64,000 nucleotides of DNA from Pseudomonas fluorescens (GCF_001623525.1 NZ_CP015225.1:6274501-6338500); one strand, 5' to 3'. Positions 47,955 to 57,097 are shown, numbered from the stretch's first letter. A program made the numbers and translations. Notes: generated by a model not told the origin, from the sequence alone.

Positions 47955-48682
47955 GTTGGCCCCAGCAGGCCGCGGGCGACGCCATTGAGTTCGGCCGCAG
48001 CGTTTGGCACCTGGACGTTCAGTGGCGCGGCCAGGATGGCAGCCAGTTCGTTGACCCGCGCCTGGGACAGTTCTGCCTGGCGTTCGGCGAAGCCCAGTAC
48101 GGCGCGTTGCTCATGCAGGCTGAGGGTGAAAGGTGTTCGTATCGGCGCTGCCATTGGCAATGCAGGGCGTTTGACCGGTTGTTCGCGATACACCACCAGC
48201 GTGCCGGCCGCGAGATCGCCCAAGCGCTTGAACGCCGGATGCTGCAGGCAACTGATGGCCCCGAAGGTGTAGCCGAAGGGCAGCATGTCGACAAAACGCA
48301 GCAGGTTGCGGATCAACGACGCCGACCAGCCGATGGGCCGGCCATCGTCCTGCACCACGCGCAGCCCCATGATCTGCTTGCCGGGAGAGCGCCCCTGGTT
48401 GAGCACCTCGAACAGCACCATGTACCACCAACTGACGACAAACAGCAGGATGGACCCAAGGCCGATCCCCAGCTCGCCGAAAAACGCCAGGACCAGAAAG
48501 AACAGCCCCAGGACCAGCCCGCGTATGCCCAGGTCGATGGAGAAGGCGATTGCACGCGGCATCAGTCCCGCCGGGCGCAGCGGCAGGTCGATGCCTTCGG
48601 GCGTTTCAACCTGATAGCGCGTGTCCAGGGGCGCGGGCAGCGTCGCGTTCCTTTGCAGTGCTGGTGTCTCGAGCATGGGCAA
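47951..48682 (-). CDS. RDD-family membrane protein
   Basis: 243 residues. The RDD signature Arg and Asp residues are seen in MPRAIAFSIDLGIRGL (first segment) and LIRNLLRFVDMLPFGY, with three to four membrane segments. RDD proteins are proposed ion carriers or assembly factors. First gene of the RDD–SpoIIM–DUF4129–DUF4350–MoxR–DUF58 operon; the promoter must lie in 48683-48800. Confidence 0.87.
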   Translation of the reverse strand: MPMLETPALQRNATLPAPLDTRYQVETPEGIDLPLRPAGLMPRAIAFSIDLGIRGLVLGLFFLVLAFFGELGIGLGSILLFVVSWWYMVLFEVLNQGRSPGKQIMGLRVVQDDGRPIGWSASLIRNLLRFVDMLPFGYTFGAISCLQHPAFKRLGDLAAGTLVVYREQPVKRPALPMAAPIRTPFTLSLHEQRAVLGFAERQAELSQARVNELAAILAAPLNVQVPNAAAELNGVARGLLGPT

Positions 48683-48933
48683 CCTGTGATGGGCCAGACC
48701 GAATGTTCAATCTCGGCCCAGATGCTAGCAGTCTTCGTGCGGGCAAACGATACAACTGTGCAGGTCATTTCATGGTTTGCAACAGGATTGAGAAGGCGAA
48801 CACTGCCCATATGAGCACCAGGGTTCAAACTGTGGGCGTGGAACCCGTGTTGGAATTCAAAAGTTACAGGACTGCTGGTCTCGGGCGGGCCCGAGCGCCT
48901 AGACTTCGCCAGTCTTCAGTTCAGGAACAGCCC

Positions 48934-50370
48934 GTGACTTCCATCTTCTGGTACGACTACGAAACCACTGGCATCAACCCGCGTTGCGACCGGCCCTTGC
49001 AGGTGGCGGGTATCCGTACCGATTTCGAACTCAATGAAATCGACGAACCGGTGAACCTGTATTGCCGGCCCAGCGATGACATCCTGCCGCATCCGGCGGC
49101 CTGTGCGATTACCGGTATCACCCCGACATGCCTGGCCGAAAAAGGCTTGAGCGAAGCCGATTTCATGACCCGTGTCCACGGGCACCTGGCCGCGCCCGGA
49201 ACCTGTGGCGCCGGCTACAACACCCTGCGCTTCGACGATGAAATGACCCGCTACAGCCTCTATCGAAATTTCTTCGACCCGTACGCACGGGAATGGCAGG
49301 GCGGCAACAGTCGCTGGGATTTGATCGACCTGGTGCGCGCGGCCTATGCGCTGCGCCCGCAAGGCATTGTCTGGCCGCAAGAGGACGGGCGCGTAACCCT
49401 CAAGCTCGAGCGCTTGACCGCCGCCAATGGCATCGACCATGGCCAGGCCCACGATGCGTTGTCGGACGTGCGCGCGACCATTGCCCTGGCCCGGCTGATC
49501 CGTCAGCAGCAGCCCCGGCTCTACGACTGGCTGTTCCAGTTGCGCAGCAAACAGAAGGTGATGGACCAGATCCGTCTGTTGCAGCCCATGGTGCATATTT
49601 CCGGTCGCTTCTCGGCGGCGCGCAACTACATCGGTGTGGTCTTGCCGCTGGCCTGGCACCCGAAAAACCGTAACGCCCTGATCGTATGCGACCTGCACCT
49701 GGACCCCCAGGGCCTGCTGGACCACGATGCCGAAAGCCTGCGCCAGCGTCTGTATACCCGCCGTGAAGAATTGCTCGAAGGTGAGTTGCCGGTGCCGCTC
49801 AAGCTTATCCATATCAACAAATGCCCGGTGATCGCACCATTGTCGGTGCTGCGTGCCGAGGACCAGCAGCGACTGGAGTTGGACATGGAGGGCTATCAGC
49901 AACGGGCATCGCGGCTAACTGACGCACAGAAAGTTTGGCAAGATAAACTTCAGGCTATTTATGGTCGCGAGGATTTCACCGCCAGCGAGGATCCCGAGCA
50001 ACAGTTATACGCGGGCTTCCTGGGGGATCGCGATCGACGTTTATGTGAACAAGTCCGCATGGCGGATCCGGCGCAATTGGCTCGAGAACGCTGGCCTTTC
50101 GATGATGAGCGTTTACCAGAACTATTGTTCCGATATCGTGCACGCAACTTTCCAGACACGTTGAATCCTGAAGAGCAGGAGCGTTGGAGACTTTTCTGTC
50201 AACAACGGCTGTCATCCCCGGAGTGGGGCGCGCCTAATACCTTGGAAAGTTTTGATGCGGCGATGGGGGAGTGGATGGACCTGTCTACACCAGTGCAGCA
50301 AGAAGTACTCAGGGAGTGGAAGGGTTACAGCCAGCAATTGCGCAAACGTTTAAGCCTTGGGCCGCGATGA
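48934..50370 (+). CDS. sbcB: Exodeoxyribonuclease I
   Basis: 478 residues from the GTG at 48934 (AGGAACAG upstream); E. coli ExoI has 475, which supports this start over the much longer open frame. It digests single-stranded DNA 3'→5' in mismatch repair and recombination. The DEDDh exonuclease begins WYDYETTG (Asp and Glu ligands); GQAHDALSDVRATIALARL carries the last His and Asp. An SH3-like and a C-terminal domain follow (to 478). It converges on mvaT with a shared terminator. Confidence 0.95.
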   Translation: MTSIFWYDYETTGINPRCDRPLQVAGIRTDFELNEIDEPVNLYCRPSDDILPHPAACAITGITPTCLAEKGLSEADFMTRVHGHLAAPGTCGAGYNTLRFDDEMTRYSLYRNFFDPYAREWQGGNSRWDLIDLVRAAYALRPQGIVWPQEDGRVTLKLERLTAANGIDHGQAHDALSDVRATIALARLIRQQQPRLYDWLFQLRSKQKVMDQIRLLQPMVHISGRFSAARNYIGVVLPLAWHPKNRNALIVCDLHLDPQGLLDHDAESLRQRLYTRREELLEGELPVPLKLIHINKCPVIAPLSVLRAEDQQRLELDMEGYQQRASRLTDAQKVWQDKLQAIYGREDFTASEDPEQQLYAGFLGDRDRRLCEQVRMADPAQLARERWPFDDERLPELLFRYRARNFPDTLNPEEQERWRLFCQQRLSSPEWGAPNTLESFDAAMGEWMDLSTPVQQEVLREWKGYSQQLRKRLSLGPR

Positions 50371-50390
50371 AGTGAAAAGATGACAGGCAA

Positions 50391-50418
50391 AAAAACGCCA
50401 GCAATCGCTGGCGTTTTT
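50391..50418. terminator. Bidirectional terminator between sbcB and mvaT
   Basis: AAAAACGCCAGC pairs with GCTGGCGTTTTT around AATC; perfect 12-bp stem with T-runs in both directions. Confidence 0.93.
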
Positions 50419-50451
50419 TTGTTCGCTAAGAACGCTGCGAACCGGTGGGGC

Positions 50452-50829
50452 TTAGCCCAGCAGGGTTGCCCAGCCTTCAACCACGTCACCGCCCCACTTG
50501 GCTTTCCACTCTTTCAGAGTCTTGTGGTTGCCACCTTTGGTTTCGATGACTTCGCCGTTGTGCGGGTTCTTGTATTGCTTAACTTTGCGAGCGCGTTTGG
50601 TGCCGGTAGTTTTCACGGCGCCACGTGGTGCTTTGCTCGACTTGGCTTCTGGATCCAGCAGGGCAATGATGTCGCGCAGCGACTTGGAGTATTCGCCCAT
50701 CAGAGTGCGCAGTTTGCCTTCGAATTCAAGCTCGGTTTGCAGTTTGTCGTCTTGGGACAGGTTTTTCAGGCGAGCTTGCAGTTCTTTGATAGCTTCTTCT
50801 GTGGCGCGGTATTCATTGATCAAGGACAT
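50452..50829 (-). CDS. mvaT: MvaT, H-NS-family nucleoid protein
   Basis: 125 residues. The start MSLINEYRATEEAIKELQAR equals known MvaT; the open frame upstream to 50877 is not coding. N-terminal coiled-coil oligomerisation domain (about 1-60), linker, and a C-terminal AT-hook-like DNA-binding domain (RKVKQYKNPHNGEVIETKGG, NHKTLKEWKAKWG). It silences AT-rich, often horizontally acquired DNA and is specific to Pseudomonas and relatives. Its own AT-rich upstream region could allow autoregulation. Confidence 0.97.
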   Translation of the reverse strand: MSLINEYRATEEAIKELQARLKNLSQDDKLQTELEFEGKLRTLMGEYSKSLRDIIALLDPEAKSSKAPRGAVKTTGTKRARKVKQYKNPHNGEVIETKGGNHKTLKEWKAKWGGDVVEGWATLLG

Positions 50830-50876
50830 GTGGACTACCTTATGTAGGACGCGGGTGACAAGGACACAGTGCGACA

Positions 50877-50905
50877 ATAGTAATCAGACAGTTTCATCAA
50901 GTAAA
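50877..50905 (-). promoter_or_regulatory. Candidate mvaT promoter
   Basis: Read leftward, TTTACT (50905-50900) and TACTAT (50882-50877) are separated by 17 bp, each matching four of six consensus bases, about 48 bp upstream of the start. The region from here to 50945 is very AT-rich. Confidence 0.5.
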
Positions 50906-51135
50906 CATTTAACCGGTGTTTTATTTAATTAATTAGTGCTACGCCACAAAAACGCCTGTTGCAGTTAAATACCGCGACAGAGTCTTCACATCTGTTCACA
51001 CATATAGCTTGCTTTCCCGGGCCTCGCCGGTCGTGGCCCGGGGGGCGTCGTCGAGATTTGGCGTCTCATCGATACTGCAGTTTTGCCGCGCAATGGCTAG
51101 AATGGCCGCCTTTGCGAAGTTCTGGAGTTTCCCTA
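50906..51135. other. AT-rich divergent spacer between mvaT and purU
   Basis: Together with the mvaT leader this makes about 306 bp without a gene. The left third is AT-rich (TTTAATTAATTAG near 50930). GGAG at 51124-51127 is the purU ribosome site. I see no further gene or hairpin. Confidence 0.4.
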
Positions 51136-51984
51136 ATGCGCACTTTTCGTCTGGTGATTGCTTGCCCGGACCGCGTCGGCATCGTTGCTAAAGTCAGTAA
51201 CTTTCTGGCGTCCCATAACGGCTGGATCACCGAAGCAAGCCATCACTCGGACAATCAAAGCGGTTGGTTTTTCATGCGTCACGAGATTCGTGCCGACTCG
51301 CTGCCCTTCGGTATCGAAGCCTTCCGTGAAGCATTCGCCCCCATTGCCGAAGAGTTCTCGATGGACTGGCGTATCACCGACACCGCGCAGAAAAAGCGCG
51401 TGGTGCTGATGGCCAGTCGCGAGTCCCACTGCCTGGCCGACCTGTTGCACCGCTGGCACAGCGATGAGCTCGATTGCGACATCGCCTGTGTGATTTCCAA
51501 CCATGATGACTTGCGCAGCATGGTGGAATGGCACGGCATCCCTTACTACCACGTGCCGGTCAACCCGCAGGACAAGCAGCCGGCGTTCGCCGAAGTCTCG
51601 CGGTTGGTCAAGCAGCACGATGCCGAGGTGGTGGTGCTGGCCCGCTACATGCAGATCCTGCCGCCGGCCTTGTGCCGCGAATACGCCCATAAGGTCATCA
51701 ACATCCACCACAGTTTCCTGCCGTCGTTCGTCGGGGCCAAGCCGTACCACCAGGCCTCGATGCGTGGTGTGAAGCTGATTGGCGCCACCTGCCACTACGT
51801 GACCGAAGAACTGGATGCCGGCCCGATCATCGAGCAGGACGTGGTGCGCGTCAGCCACAGCGACAGCATCGAAGACATGGTGCGTTTCGGCCGTGACGTA
51901 GAGAAGATGGTGTTGGCCCGGGGCCTGCGTTATCACCTGGAAGATCGGGTGCTGGTGCACGGCAACAAGACCGTGGTGTTCTGA
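51136..51984 (+). CDS. purU: Formyltetrahydrofolate deformylase
   Basis: 282 residues from the ATG 8 nt after GGAG. It hydrolyses 10-formyl-THF to THF and formate, balancing one-carbon pools. An N-terminal ACT domain (about 1-80, FRLVIACPDRVGIVAKVSNFL) precedes the formyltransferase-like domain with the catalytic Asn-His-Asp set: NIHHSFLPSF (His) and ELDAGPIIEQD (Asp). The sbcB–mvaT–purU order is known from Pseudomonas. Confidence 0.95.
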   Translation: MRTFRLVIACPDRVGIVAKVSNFLASHNGWITEASHHSDNQSGWFFMRHEIRADSLPFGIEAFREAFAPIAEEFSMDWRITDTAQKKRVVLMASRESHCLADLLHRWHSDELDCDIACVISNHDDLRSMVEWHGIPYYHVPVNPQDKQPAFAEVSRLVKQHDAEVVVLARYMQILPPALCREYAHKVINIHHSFLPSFVGAKPYHQASMRGVKLIGATCHYVTEELDAGPIIEQDVVRVSHSDSIEDMVRFGRDVEKMVLARGLRYHLEDRVLVHGNKTVVF

Positions 51985-51994
51985 CCACACTGCA

Positions 51995-52027
51995 AAGGGC
52001 CTGGACGAGCGATCGCCAGGCCTTTTT
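51995..52027 (+). terminator. Rho-independent terminator of purU
   Basis: AAAGGGCCTGG pairs with CCAGGCCTTT (one bulge) around a GATCG-containing loop, followed by T-run, 11 bp after the stop. Confidence 0.85.
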
Positions 52028-52109
52028 ACTGAAGCACAATATGACCCGTGGCGAGGGAGCAATCTCTGGCCACAATGATTCATGAAACCTTCAGGGGCAA
52101 CGTTGCACC

Positions 52110-52283
52110 ATGACCGATCCACTGGATAAAGCCACCTCCCGTGCGCCGGACACCCTGGGCGAGGGCTGCCTGAGCCGCTACGACCCTGATGCACTGGGGC
52201 CCGAGGATGGCACTGAGTTCCCCGATGCCGCGCAACTGTGGGAGCAGTTACATCCCCAGGATGAGCCCGGGCAGAAGCGCTGA
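52110..52283 (+). CDS. Small acidic protein of unknown function (57 residues)
   Basis: ATG at 52110, TGA at 52281. The product starts MTDPLDKATSRAPD, continues through SRYDPDALGPEDGTEF and ends in AAQLWEQLHPQDE plus a short basic tail. It is rich in Asp, Glu and Pro and has no membrane segment. Codon use and strong G/C at third positions are those of coding sequence. AGGGG lies about 13 nt upstream, rather far. It converges on the flippase-like gene with only 4 bp between stops, which leaves little room unless both are genes. Confidence 0.6.
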   Translation: MTDPLDKATSRAPDTLGEGCLSRYDPDALGPEDGTEFPDAAQLWEQLHPQDEPGQKR

Positions 52284-52287
52284 TCGC

Positions 52288-53283
52288 TCAGGCCTGCTTG
52301 AGCTTTATCAGCTTCTTGATCAGGGGGCGCCCGACCATCAGGAAGAACACCGGTCCGCCGGCCACCAGGTAAAAGTAATAGGTCACTGCTCGCCAGATCA
52401 GGATCGCTGCCGCCGCCGTGGATTTGCCCACCATGGGAGCCAGCAACGCCGCCGAGGTGACCTCGGCCGCCCCAGCACCGCCCGGCAAGAGGCTGAATTG
52501 CCCCGCGCTCAAGGACAGCATCTGGATCAGGAAACTCCAGGCCCACTGCAAGTCCGCGCCCAACCCTTTCAACGCCAGGTACAACACGCTGTAGCGCAGG
52601 GCCCAGTGCAGGCACGTCAGGCCAAAGACCTGGAACAGCGTCTGCCGTGGCAATTTCAAGGTATCGGTAAAGGCCGCAAGAAAGTGCAGGATCTTTCGCG
52701 CCCAGCGTCGGCGGGTGCTGCCCTTGACCCGCAAATGGCACAGCAGCCGCGCGCCCAGCAGGATCAGTCGGCGATGGAAGCGAGCTACCAGTGCGCAGGC
52801 GAACAGTCCGCCAAACATTGAAACCGCACTCAACCCCAGCATCCACTCCATGCGCTGGCTGAGGTTCTGGAACAGCGCATAAAACAGAATGCCCACCAAG
52901 GCGCAGAGGAAGAACAGCAAGTCGCTCAACTGATCCATGGCAAACACCGCGCTGCCATGGGCCGGGCGCACGCCGTTGCGTGCCAGCAGGGCCATCAGCG
53001 TCAGCGGGCCGCCACTGCCACCGGGCGTCGCGCACATGGCGAACTCGGTGGACATCACCACGCCGATGCTTTTCAGCCTGCCGATGCGCCCACGGTGTTC
53101 CCCCAGCAGCAGGCGCAAGCGCACGGAGTTCAAGGTCCAGCACAGCACGATCATGCCGAGCATGGCCAGCAGCAGGGACAGGGGAAAGCGCTGCACCCGC
53201 GACCACATTTCCCCACCACCGACCAGCAGCGGCACCAACAGCGCCGTGAGCAGGGCGGCGCCCAGCCAGATCAGCCGTTTCAT
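52288..53283 (-). CDS. Lysylphosphatidylglycerol synthase-like membrane protein (YbhN/UPF0104 family)
   Basis: 331 residues from the ATG at 53283, which overlaps the upstream stop (ATGA). About eight membrane segments of the flippase-like part of MprF; the family block SLLPGGAGAAEVTSAALL and CATPGGSGGPLTLMALL are present. The aminoacyl-transferase domain of MprF is absent, so a lipid-translocating role is likelier. Last gene of the glycosyltransferase operon. Confidence 0.85.
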   Translation of the reverse strand: MKRLIWLGAALLTALLVPLLVGGGEMWSRVQRFPLSLLLAMLGMIVLCWTLNSVRLRLLLGEHRGRIGRLKSIGVVMSTEFAMCATPGGSGGPLTLMALLARNGVRPAHGSAVFAMDQLSDLLFFLCALVGILFYALFQNLSQRMEWMLGLSAVSMFGGLFACALVARFHRRLILLGARLLCHLRVKGSTRRRWARKILHFLAAFTDTLKLPRQTLFQVFGLTCLHWALRYSVLYLALKGLGADLQWAWSFLIQMLSLSAGQFSLLPGGAGAAEVTSAALLAPMVGKSTAAAAILIWRAVTYYFYLVAGGPVFFLMVGRPLIKKLIKLKQA

Positions 53284-54047
53284 GCGGCGCTGCGGGCCCG
53301 CAGCCCCTGGGTTGCCAGCCAGCCGACCTTGGTCATCGGCACTCGACCGTCGTTGAGCAGGCGTTCGAGGGTGCGCAGCCAATAGTCCCGGGAAAAGCTA
53401 TGGCGCATGTCCACCGGATGCAGGCCCAGGCGAATCACCGGCGCCTGGCGCCAGCGCTGCTCACGCTGGTCGCTGATGACTTTCGACAGGCCACGGCGCC
53501 AGGCACTGCGGGCACTCCAGACCAGCCCCGGCGCGTCGATGGCGCTGAAGTCGGGCAGGCGATAGAGGTGTTGGGTGTCACTGGTGTAGCTCAGCGGTAA
53601 CTGGCGCAAGGCTTGGCGCGTGCCTTCGCTCATCAGCCAGGCCGGGGCGACGAAGCCTTCCAGCGGCCAATGGTAGCGCTCGAAGGTGTCGATACCGGCG
53701 CGCAGGCGGGCGAGGGCGGCGGCCTCGGACAGGTTGTAGAACTCACCCTCATGGGTATAGACCCGGCGCATGAACCAGTCCTTGGGGTGGCGAGCGACAG
53801 GACCGTCGTCGCAATGGTAGTAGCCGTGCAACACCAGTTCGTCGCCGCGCTCGACCCGGCTATCGAGCAGGCGCCGAAAGCCGGGGTGAGCCTCCAAGGC
53901 ATTGTTGCGGTGAAAGTCAGGTACCACCAACCAGGTCATCGGTACGTGGCCGAGGGCGTCAACGGCTTCGACGAAGGGCTGATAGTCGGGCCAGGTTTGC
54001 GGTGCCACGTCGTGCAGCACCAATAGCACGCTGGGCGAAGAACTCAT
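53280..54047 (-). CDS. DUF2334/polysaccharide deacetylase-like protein
   Basis: 255 residues from ATG 54047, 9 nt after GAGGA; the longer open frame reads into the glycosyltransferase gene in another frame. The metal-dependent deacetylase fold is indicated by VLHDVAPQTWPDY (Asp near residue 11), LHGYYHCDD (His-x-x-x-His near 75-79) and late LGLHPVDMRH. Members remove acetyl groups from sugars. It lies between a glycosyltransferase and a flippase-like gene, so a GlcNAc-type glycolipid is a reasonable substrate (inference). Confidence 0.83.
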   Translation of the reverse strand: MSSSPSVLLVLHDVAPQTWPDYQPFVEAVDALGHVPMTWLVVPDFHRNNALEAHPGFRRLLDSRVERGDELVLHGYYHCDDGPVARHPKDWFMRRVYTHEGEFYNLSEAAALARLRAGIDTFERYHWPLEGFVAPAWLMSEGTRQALRQLPLSYTSDTQHLYRLPDFSAIDAPGLVWSARSAWRRGLSKVISDQREQRWRQAPVIRLGLHPVDMRHSFSRDYWLRTLERLLNDGRVPMTKVGWLATQGLRARSAA

Positions 54048-54063
54048 CGACACGGTCCTCGCC

Positions 54064-55176
54064 TCAACCATTGGCCAGCAACGGCATTTGTTCGCCGAGC
54101 ACGGCGTAGTAGTGCCCCAGCAAGCTGTTGACCACGGTATCCCAGGCGTAATGACGCTCCACGTGCCGGCGTGCCAATATCCCCCGGCGCTGACAACCTT
54201 CGGAAAACAGTTGGCGCACGGCATTGGCCATGGCCTGTGGATTGTTGGGCATGCACAGCAGGCCGCAGTCTTCGTTGACGATTTCGGTAAAGGCCCCGGC
54301 CGCCACTGCCACCACGGGAATGCCACTGGCCATGGCTTCGAGGATCACCAGGCCGAAGGTTTCCTGGTCACCGGCGTGCAGCAAGGCATCGGCGCTGGCC
54401 ATGAGCCGGGCGACTTGCGGCGCCGGGCAGAATTCATCGATCACCGTGACGTTGTCCGGCACCAAGGCGGGCATCGACGAGCCCACCAGGAGCAGGTGGT
54501 AGCGCTCTCCCAGGCGTTTCATGCACTTGAGCAGCACCGGCAGGTTTTTTTCCTTGGAGCCGCGACCGGCGAAAATCAGCAGGCGCGCGTCTTCGGCGAT
54601 GCCCAGCTCGGCGCGCAACTCCGGATCGCGGGCGGCCGGGTTGAAGGTTTGCAGGTCGACGCCCAACGGTTGCACGTAGACGTTCTTGACCCCCAACCCG
54701 GTCAGTTTGTCGGCCATGACCTGGCTCGGCGCCAGGACCCGGTCGAAATTGCCGTACAACTTGCTGACATAGGCTTCGATGTTGGGGGTGAACCAGTTGC
54801 CCATGCGGTTGCTGACCAGCAGTGGCAGGTCGGAGTGATAGAAACCGATGACGGGCACGTCGAGCTGGCGACGGGCATCCAGCGCGGCCCACGCCGTGAG
54901 GTAGGGATCGCCGACTTCAATCAGATCGGGCTGTAGATCGCGCAGGACATTGCGCCAGGGGGCCAGGCGAAGGGGGAAACGATAGCCCTTGCCGAACGGC
55001 AGTGCAGGGGCAGGAACCTTGTAGATCCCATCGTGCTCGCTCAAATGCGCGCCGGGGATCAACAGACTGTGGCGAATACCGGGCCGATCGCCCAGGCGCC
55101 GGTGCTTGGCATCCAGATAAGTGCGCACGCCTCCGCTGGCGGGGGCGTAGAACATGGTTATGTCCGCTATATGCAC
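54064..55176 (-). CDS. GT4-type glycosyltransferase
   Basis: 370 residues, GTG start at 55176 with GGAGGG upstream. Two Rossmann domains of the GT-B fold; the C-terminal nucleotide-sugar part has the GT4 block GDQETFGLVILEAMASGIPVVA with the E-x7-E pair, and FAGRGSKEKNLPVLLKCM before it. VGDPYLTAWAALDA lies in the N-terminal part. Members use UDP- or GDP-sugars on lipid or polysaccharide acceptors. First gene of a three-gene operon with the deacetylase and the flippase-like protein. Confidence 0.88.
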   Translation of the reverse strand: MHIADITMFYAPASGGVRTYLDAKHRRLGDRPGIRHSLLIPGAHLSEHDGIYKVPAPALPFGKGYRFPLRLAPWRNVLRDLQPDLIEVGDPYLTAWAALDARRQLDVPVIGFYHSDLPLLVSNRMGNWFTPNIEAYVSKLYGNFDRVLAPSQVMADKLTGLGVKNVYVQPLGVDLQTFNPAARDPELRAELGIAEDARLLIFAGRGSKEKNLPVLLKCMKRLGERYHLLLVGSSMPALVPDNVTVIDEFCPAPQVARLMASADALLHAGDQETFGLVILEAMASGIPVVAVAAGAFTEIVNEDCGLLCMPNNPQAMANAVRQLFSEGCQRRGILARRHVERHYAWDTVVNSLLGHYYAVLGEQMPLLANG

Positions 55177-55497
55177 GATGAACGTCCCTCCGGTCAGTGT
55201 TCTCCTGTGTTGACCTTTAGTAAGAATAGATGTTCGGTTGGGTTATGGTGACGTAGCGGCTATGTAAATGAATACGTGGCGAGGGCGCTTGCTCCCGCTG
55301 GACCGGGCTGGCGCTCCAGGGCGAAGCACTCCCAAGATTTTGGGACCGCTTCGCAGCCCAGCGGGAGCAAGCGCCCTCGCCACATGAGTGCGATCACATG
55401 CGATTTTTATTTCCAGCGCCGGGGGCTTAATGCGCCAGGCATGCTTTTATATAAGCGTGCAAAATGGCGTCATATCGCAAACACCACGGGTGACTAC
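55177..55497. other. Intergenic region with REPIN
   Basis: 321 bp between divergent genes. Left part (55177-55275) is AT-rich and should carry the glycosyltransferase promoter. A REPIN fills 55276-55383. The part from 55384 to 55497 leads into the HerA-like gene; an AT-rich island lies at 55441-55475. Confidence 0.5.
55276..55383. repeat. REPIN-type inverted repeat, GCGCTT variant
   Basis: 108 bp; both arms carry GGGCGCTTGCTCCC / GGGAGCAAGCGCCC, so the A→C change has been kept symmetrical. The spacer differs from all others in the window. Confidence 0.9.
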
Positions 55498-56985
55498 ATG
55501 CCTGACTCATCGCAACTCGTTATCGGGGCCGACCTTAGCGGCCAGCCCATCGCCCAGGCCATGCGCCTGGCGAACCGTCATGGTCTGGTGGCAGGCGCCA
55601 CCGGTACCGGCAAGACCGTCACCTTGCAGCGCCTGGCCGAAATGTTCAGCGATGCCGGCGTGGCGGTGTTCGCGGCGGACATCAAGGGTGACCTGTGCGG
55701 CCTGGGCGCTGCCGGCAATCCCCAGGGCAAGATCGCCGAGCGTATCGCCGGCATGCCCTGGCTCAACCACAAGCCCCAGGCTTACCCGGTGACCTTGTGG
55801 GATATCCACGGCCAGTCCGGGCATCCATTGCGCACCACCCTGAGCGAGATGGGCCCGTTGTTGATCGGCAGTCTGCTGGAACTGACGGACAGCCAGCAGT
55901 CGGCGCTCTACGCCGCGTTCAAGGTGGCCGACCGCGAAGGCCTGTTGTTGCTGGACCTCAAGGACCTGAAGGCGCTGCTCAACCATCTCAAGGACAACCC
56001 AGAATTGCTGGGGGACGACGCGGCCTTGATGACCACCGGTTCCAGCCAGGCGTTGTTGCGACGCTTGTCCACCCTGGAACAGCAGGGGGCGGACGCGTTG
56101 TTCGGCGAGCCAGCCTTGCAGCTCGAAGACATCCTGCAACCGGCCAGCGATGGCCGTGGCCGCATCCACTTGCTCGACGCCAGCCGCCTGGTCCATGAAG
56201 CACCGAAGGTCTACGCGACGTTCCTGTTGTGGCTGCTGGCCGAGCTGTTCGAGCAGTTGCCCGAGCGCGGCGATGCAGACAAACCGCTGCTGGCGCTGTT
56301 CTTCGACGAGGCGCACCTGCTCTTTGCCGGGACGCCCAAGGCCTTGCAGGAGCGCCTGGAACAAGTGGTTCGGCTAATCCGTTCCAAGGGCGTGGGGGTG
56401 TATTTCGTGACCCAGTCGCCGGGCGATTTGCCGGACGACGTGCTGGCGCAGTTGGGCTTGCGCATCCAGCACGGCTTGCGGGCCTTCACTGCCAAGGAGC
56501 AGAAATCCCTGCGGGCGGTGGCCGACGGTTTCCGGCCCAACCCGCAGTTCGATGCCCTGGCGGTGCTGACTGAACTGGGCATCGGTGAAGCCCTGGTGGG
56601 CACCTTGCAGGAAAAAGGCACGCCGGAAGTGGTCCAGCGCGTGCTGGTGGCGCCGCCGCAGTCGCGCATCGGGCCGCTGAGCGAGGCTGAGCGTGCCGGG
56701 TTGATCGCCAGCTCGTCGCTGCAAGGGCGCTATGACAAGCCCATTGATCGCGAGTCGGCCTATGAAGTGCTGATGGGCCGCAAAGGGCTGGAACCGCAGG
56801 CCGAAGAGGCACCGGGTAAGCCGACGGCGGAAGAACCGAGCTTCACCGAAAAGGCCGGGGAATTCCTCGGCACCGCGGCCGGTCAGGCGCTTAAATCGGC
56901 GATGCGCCAGGCGGCCAATCAGTTGGGGCGGCAATTGGTGCGTGGGTTGATGGGCTCGTTGCTCGGTGGCAGCAAGCGCCGGTAG
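55498..56985 (+). CDS. HerA/DUF853-type ATPase (YjgR-like)
   Basis: 495 residues from ATG 55498; the frame open from 55276 runs through the REPIN. Walker A GATGTGKT (near 34), Walker B LLALFFDEAHLLF and the arginine-bearing VYFVTQSPGDLPD are intact, as in the HerA/FtsK superfamily. The C-terminal DUF853 part ends in an Arg-rich tail. YjgR-type proteins are predicted DNA-related ATPases without known pathway; HerA itself works with NurA, which is not seen nearby. Confidence 0.9.
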   Translation: MPDSSQLVIGADLSGQPIAQAMRLANRHGLVAGATGTGKTVTLQRLAEMFSDAGVAVFAADIKGDLCGLGAAGNPQGKIAERIAGMPWLNHKPQAYPVTLWDIHGQSGHPLRTTLSEMGPLLIGSLLELTDSQQSALYAAFKVADREGLLLLDLKDLKALLNHLKDNPELLGDDAALMTTGSSQALLRRLSTLEQQGADALFGEPALQLEDILQPASDGRGRIHLLDASRLVHEAPKVYATFLLWLLAELFEQLPERGDADKPLLALFFDEAHLLFAGTPKALQERLEQVVRLIRSKGVGVYFVTQSPGDLPDDVLAQLGLRIQHGLRAFTAKEQKSLRAVADGFRPNPQFDALAVLTELGIGEALVGTLQEKGTPEVVQRVLVAPPQSRIGPLSEAERAGLIASSSLQGRYDKPIDRESAYEVLMGRKGLEPQAEEAPGKPTAEEPSFTEKAGEFLGTAAGQALKSAMRQAANQLGRQLVRGLMGSLLGGSKRR

Positions 56986-57004
56986 CCAGGACCGAGTTGC
57001 CACC

Positions 57005-57097
57005 ATCGCGAGCAAGCTCGCTCCCGCAAAGGATTGGCGTCGTACACGAAACAGGTGCCCGCCGCAGATCCCCTGTGGGAGCGAGCTTGCTCGCGAT
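57005..57097. repeat. REP doublet (inverted pair of the second REP family)
   Basis: ATCGCGAGCAAGCTCGCTCC (from 57005) and GGAGCGAGCTTGCTCGCGAT (to 57097) face each other across about 50 bp, between the convergent HerA-like and dciA genes. Confidence 0.85.

Noticed and set aside
54060..54326. N-terminal extension of the deacetylase into the glycosyltransferase gene
   Set aside because: The extra residues come from another frame of the glycosyltransferase gene; ATG 54047 has a good ribosome site and gives the family start.
55276..55497. N-terminal extension of the HerA-like protein
   Set aside because: It would be translated from REPIN sequence; the family N-terminus starts at ATG 55498.
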